From CAZNPL01 sp964574815 (lineage in GTDB: Bacteria; Planctomycetota; Phycisphaerae; UBA1845), in assembly GCA_964574815.1 (NCBI GenBank), contig CAZNPL010000047.1, positions 1 to 46,008 on the forward strand: DNA of 46,008 bases, read 5' to 3'. Both the position numbers and the translations under genes were made by a program. The notes under the pieces are model-generated. The model was not told where the DNA came from. It did no database searches and saw only the letters and a list, made by a program, of their open reading frames with translations. Below are positions 44,704 through 46,008 of this stretch, piece after piece. Every line of letters begins with the position of its first letter. Positions within the stretch are counted from its first letter, which is position 1.

Positions 44704-46008
44704 TCAGCTCTCGCCGTTCTGGGCGTCGCCTCGGGCGAAGATGCTGGCCACGTAGTTCAGCACATCGGTCGCGCTGGTCTCGTTGTACCCGAAGTACTTG
44801 ATCAGGCGCTGCTTGACGACGTCGATCTTCGCCTGCGTCTCGTCGTCCACCACTCCGGAGACCACGTTCTTGAGCTTGATGGTGTCGCGCTGGTCCTCGA
44901 ACAGCTTGAGTTCGAGCGCCTTGTAGAGGCGGTCGTTGCTCTTGTAATCGAACTTCCTGCCCTCGAGCGCCAGCGACCCGATGTAGTTCATGATCTCCTG
45001 GCGGAAGTCGTCCTTGCGGGAGTCGGGGATGTCGATCTTCTCCTCGATCGACCGCATCAGCCGCTCGTCGGGCTCCTCGTCCTGGCCGGTGTATTTGTTC
45101 CGCACCTTCTCGTGTTGGGTGTAGGCCCGAACGTTGTCGATGTAGTTCGAGCACAGCCGCTTGATGGCGTCTTCGTCGGCGCTGATGGCCCGCTGCACTT
45201 CGGATTTCAGGATGTCCTCGTATTCCTGGCGCACGACGCCCAGAAGCTCCTTGTAGCGTTTCTTGGTTTCCTCGTCGCTGATCAGGCTGTGATGGTGCAG
45301 TCCGCCCTCCAGCTCGTTCATGACCATGAACGGGTTGATGCACTTTTCCTTGAGCGCCTGATCGGACACGAGCGTGTTCGAGAGCTTGTCCTGGATGTAG
45401 CGCGGGCTGATTCCCTGCATGCCTTCGCGGGGCGACTCGGCCCGCAGCTCGCGGACGGCATCCTCGGTAAAGTTGGGTACGCTGCGGCCGGTGTAAAGCT
45501 TAAGCTTCTGCATCATTGTCAGGCCGGCCTTCTTCGGCTCGTCGAGCCGCGTCAGGACCGCCCACATCGCCGCGACGTCGATCGTGTGCGGCGCGATGTG
45601 GATGCCGCGGATGCGCTCGTTGTTGAAGTCCTTCTCGTAGATGCGGACCTCGTCGTCGAGCCGGACGCTGTAGGGGATATCGATCTTGATCGTCCGGTCG
45701 CGGAACGCCTCCATCAGCTCGTTGTTCTGGAGCTTCTTGTACTCCGGCTCGTTGGTGTGCCCGATGATGATCTCGTCGATATCCGTCTGGGCGAACTTCT
45801 TCGGCTTGATGGTGTGTTCCTGCGAGGCGCCGAGCAGGTCGTATAGGAAGGCCACGTCGAGCTTGAGCACCTCGATGAACTCGACCAGGCCGCGATTGGC
45901 GATGTTGAGCTCCCCGTCGAAGTTGAACGCCCGCGGGTCGCTGTCGGTGCCGTACTCGGCGATCTTGCGGTAGTTGATGTCGCCGGTCAGCTCGGTCGAG
46001 TCCTGGTT
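44704..46008 (-). CDS. prkA: PrkA family serine protein kinase (YeaG-like), 5' end cut by window
   Basis: This is the C-terminal 434 residues of a PrkA kinase; the start lies beyond the window end. At the edge it reads NQDSTELTGDINYRKIAEYG, then FNFDGELNIANRGLVEFIEV, AAA-type kinase sequence, followed by HTNEPEYKKLQNNELMEAFRDR and the kinase-like C-terminal domain. The Walker A motif should lie just outside the window. The family has an AAA core and a kinase-like tail; in E. coli and Bacillus it acts in nitrogen starvation and sporulation. It heads the operon with DUF444 and SpoVR. Confidence 0.95.
   Translation of the reverse strand, partial: NQDSTELTGDINYRKIAEYGTDSDPRAFNFDGELNIANRGLVEFIEVLKLDVAFLYDLLGASQEHTIKPKKFAQTDIDEIIIGHTNEPEYKKLQNNELMEAFRDRTIKIDIPYSVRLDDEVRIYEKDFNNERIRGIHIAPHTIDVAAMWAVLTRLDEPKKAGLTMMQKLKLYTGRSVPNFTEDAVRELRAESPREGMQGISPRYIQDKLSNTLVSDQALKEKCINPFMVMNELEGGLHHHSLISDEETKKRYKELLGVVRQEYEDILKSEVQRAISADEDAIKRLCSNYIDNVRAYTQHEKVRNKYTGQDEEPDERLMRSIEEKIDIPDSRKDDFRQEIMNYIGSLALEGRKFDYKSNDRLYKALELKLFEDQRDTIKLKNVVSGVVDDETQAKIDVVKQRLIKYFGYNETSATDVLNYVASIFARGDAQNGES

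Overview
The window looks like a chromosomal piece of a GC-rich planctomycete-type bacterium (Planctomycetota, possibly Phycisphaerae-like). The main clues are two secreted proteins ending in the same Cys-rich, dockerin-like double repeat (GDVDGNG, LLDVFCILDLIGG type), a lineage-typical mix of DUF4397, fasciclin, CIA30 and SRPBCC proteins, and gene gaps packed with small palindromic dispersed repeats. The taxonomy is inferred from style, not from a marker gene. No rRNA, tRNA, CRISPR array, integrase or intact IS was seen.

Layout. 1-460: three arrays of an 8-bp repeat before a class V aminotransferase. 1975-3895: a peroxide-defence group (thiol peroxidase, a BFD-like [2Fe-2S] protein, a 2-Cys peroxiredoxin). 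3896-4856: a hotspot of hairpins and 8-bp arrays, then proS. 6638-9571: three co-oriented genes with HEPN-like features, an accessory island and a candidate RNA-targeting defence locus. 10049-11764: a three-gene TIGR04255 module on the minus strand. 11997-15328: two secreted beta-lactamase-fold serine hydrolases around a DEDDh exonuclease. 15518-20651: secreted or envelope proteins on the minus strand (dockerin-like, CIA30, SRPBCC, DUF4397, double fasciclin). 20997-22194: two small proteins and a WCGSC thioredoxin. 22684-25468, divergent from these: ECF sigma factor, a very short anti-sigma-like protein, folE, and a B12-binding protein carrying the Wx9EH motif of CarH/LitR photoreceptors, together a possible light or photo-oxidative response group. 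25639-33360: a beta-CASP metallo-hydrolase, a secreted MBL hydrolase, a large M4 peptidase with PA insert and dockerin-like tail, a small zincin, and a lipoprotein SppA. 33721-37420: a second defence-like island (AAA ATPase plus a TOPRIM-like partner that appears frameshifted; HicB antitoxin directly coupled to an AbiV-like protein). 37540-46008: housekeeping genes (thiC, glnS) and the conserved SpoVR-DUF444-PrkA stress operon, the last gene cut by the window end.

Cross-cutting patterns. Several accessory modules are bracketed by same-orientation copies of dispersed repeats, suggesting gain and loss by repeat recombination. Three genes lacking a Shine-Dalgarno site have a TATAAT-like box exactly 9 nt before the start codon, which fits leaderless transcription.
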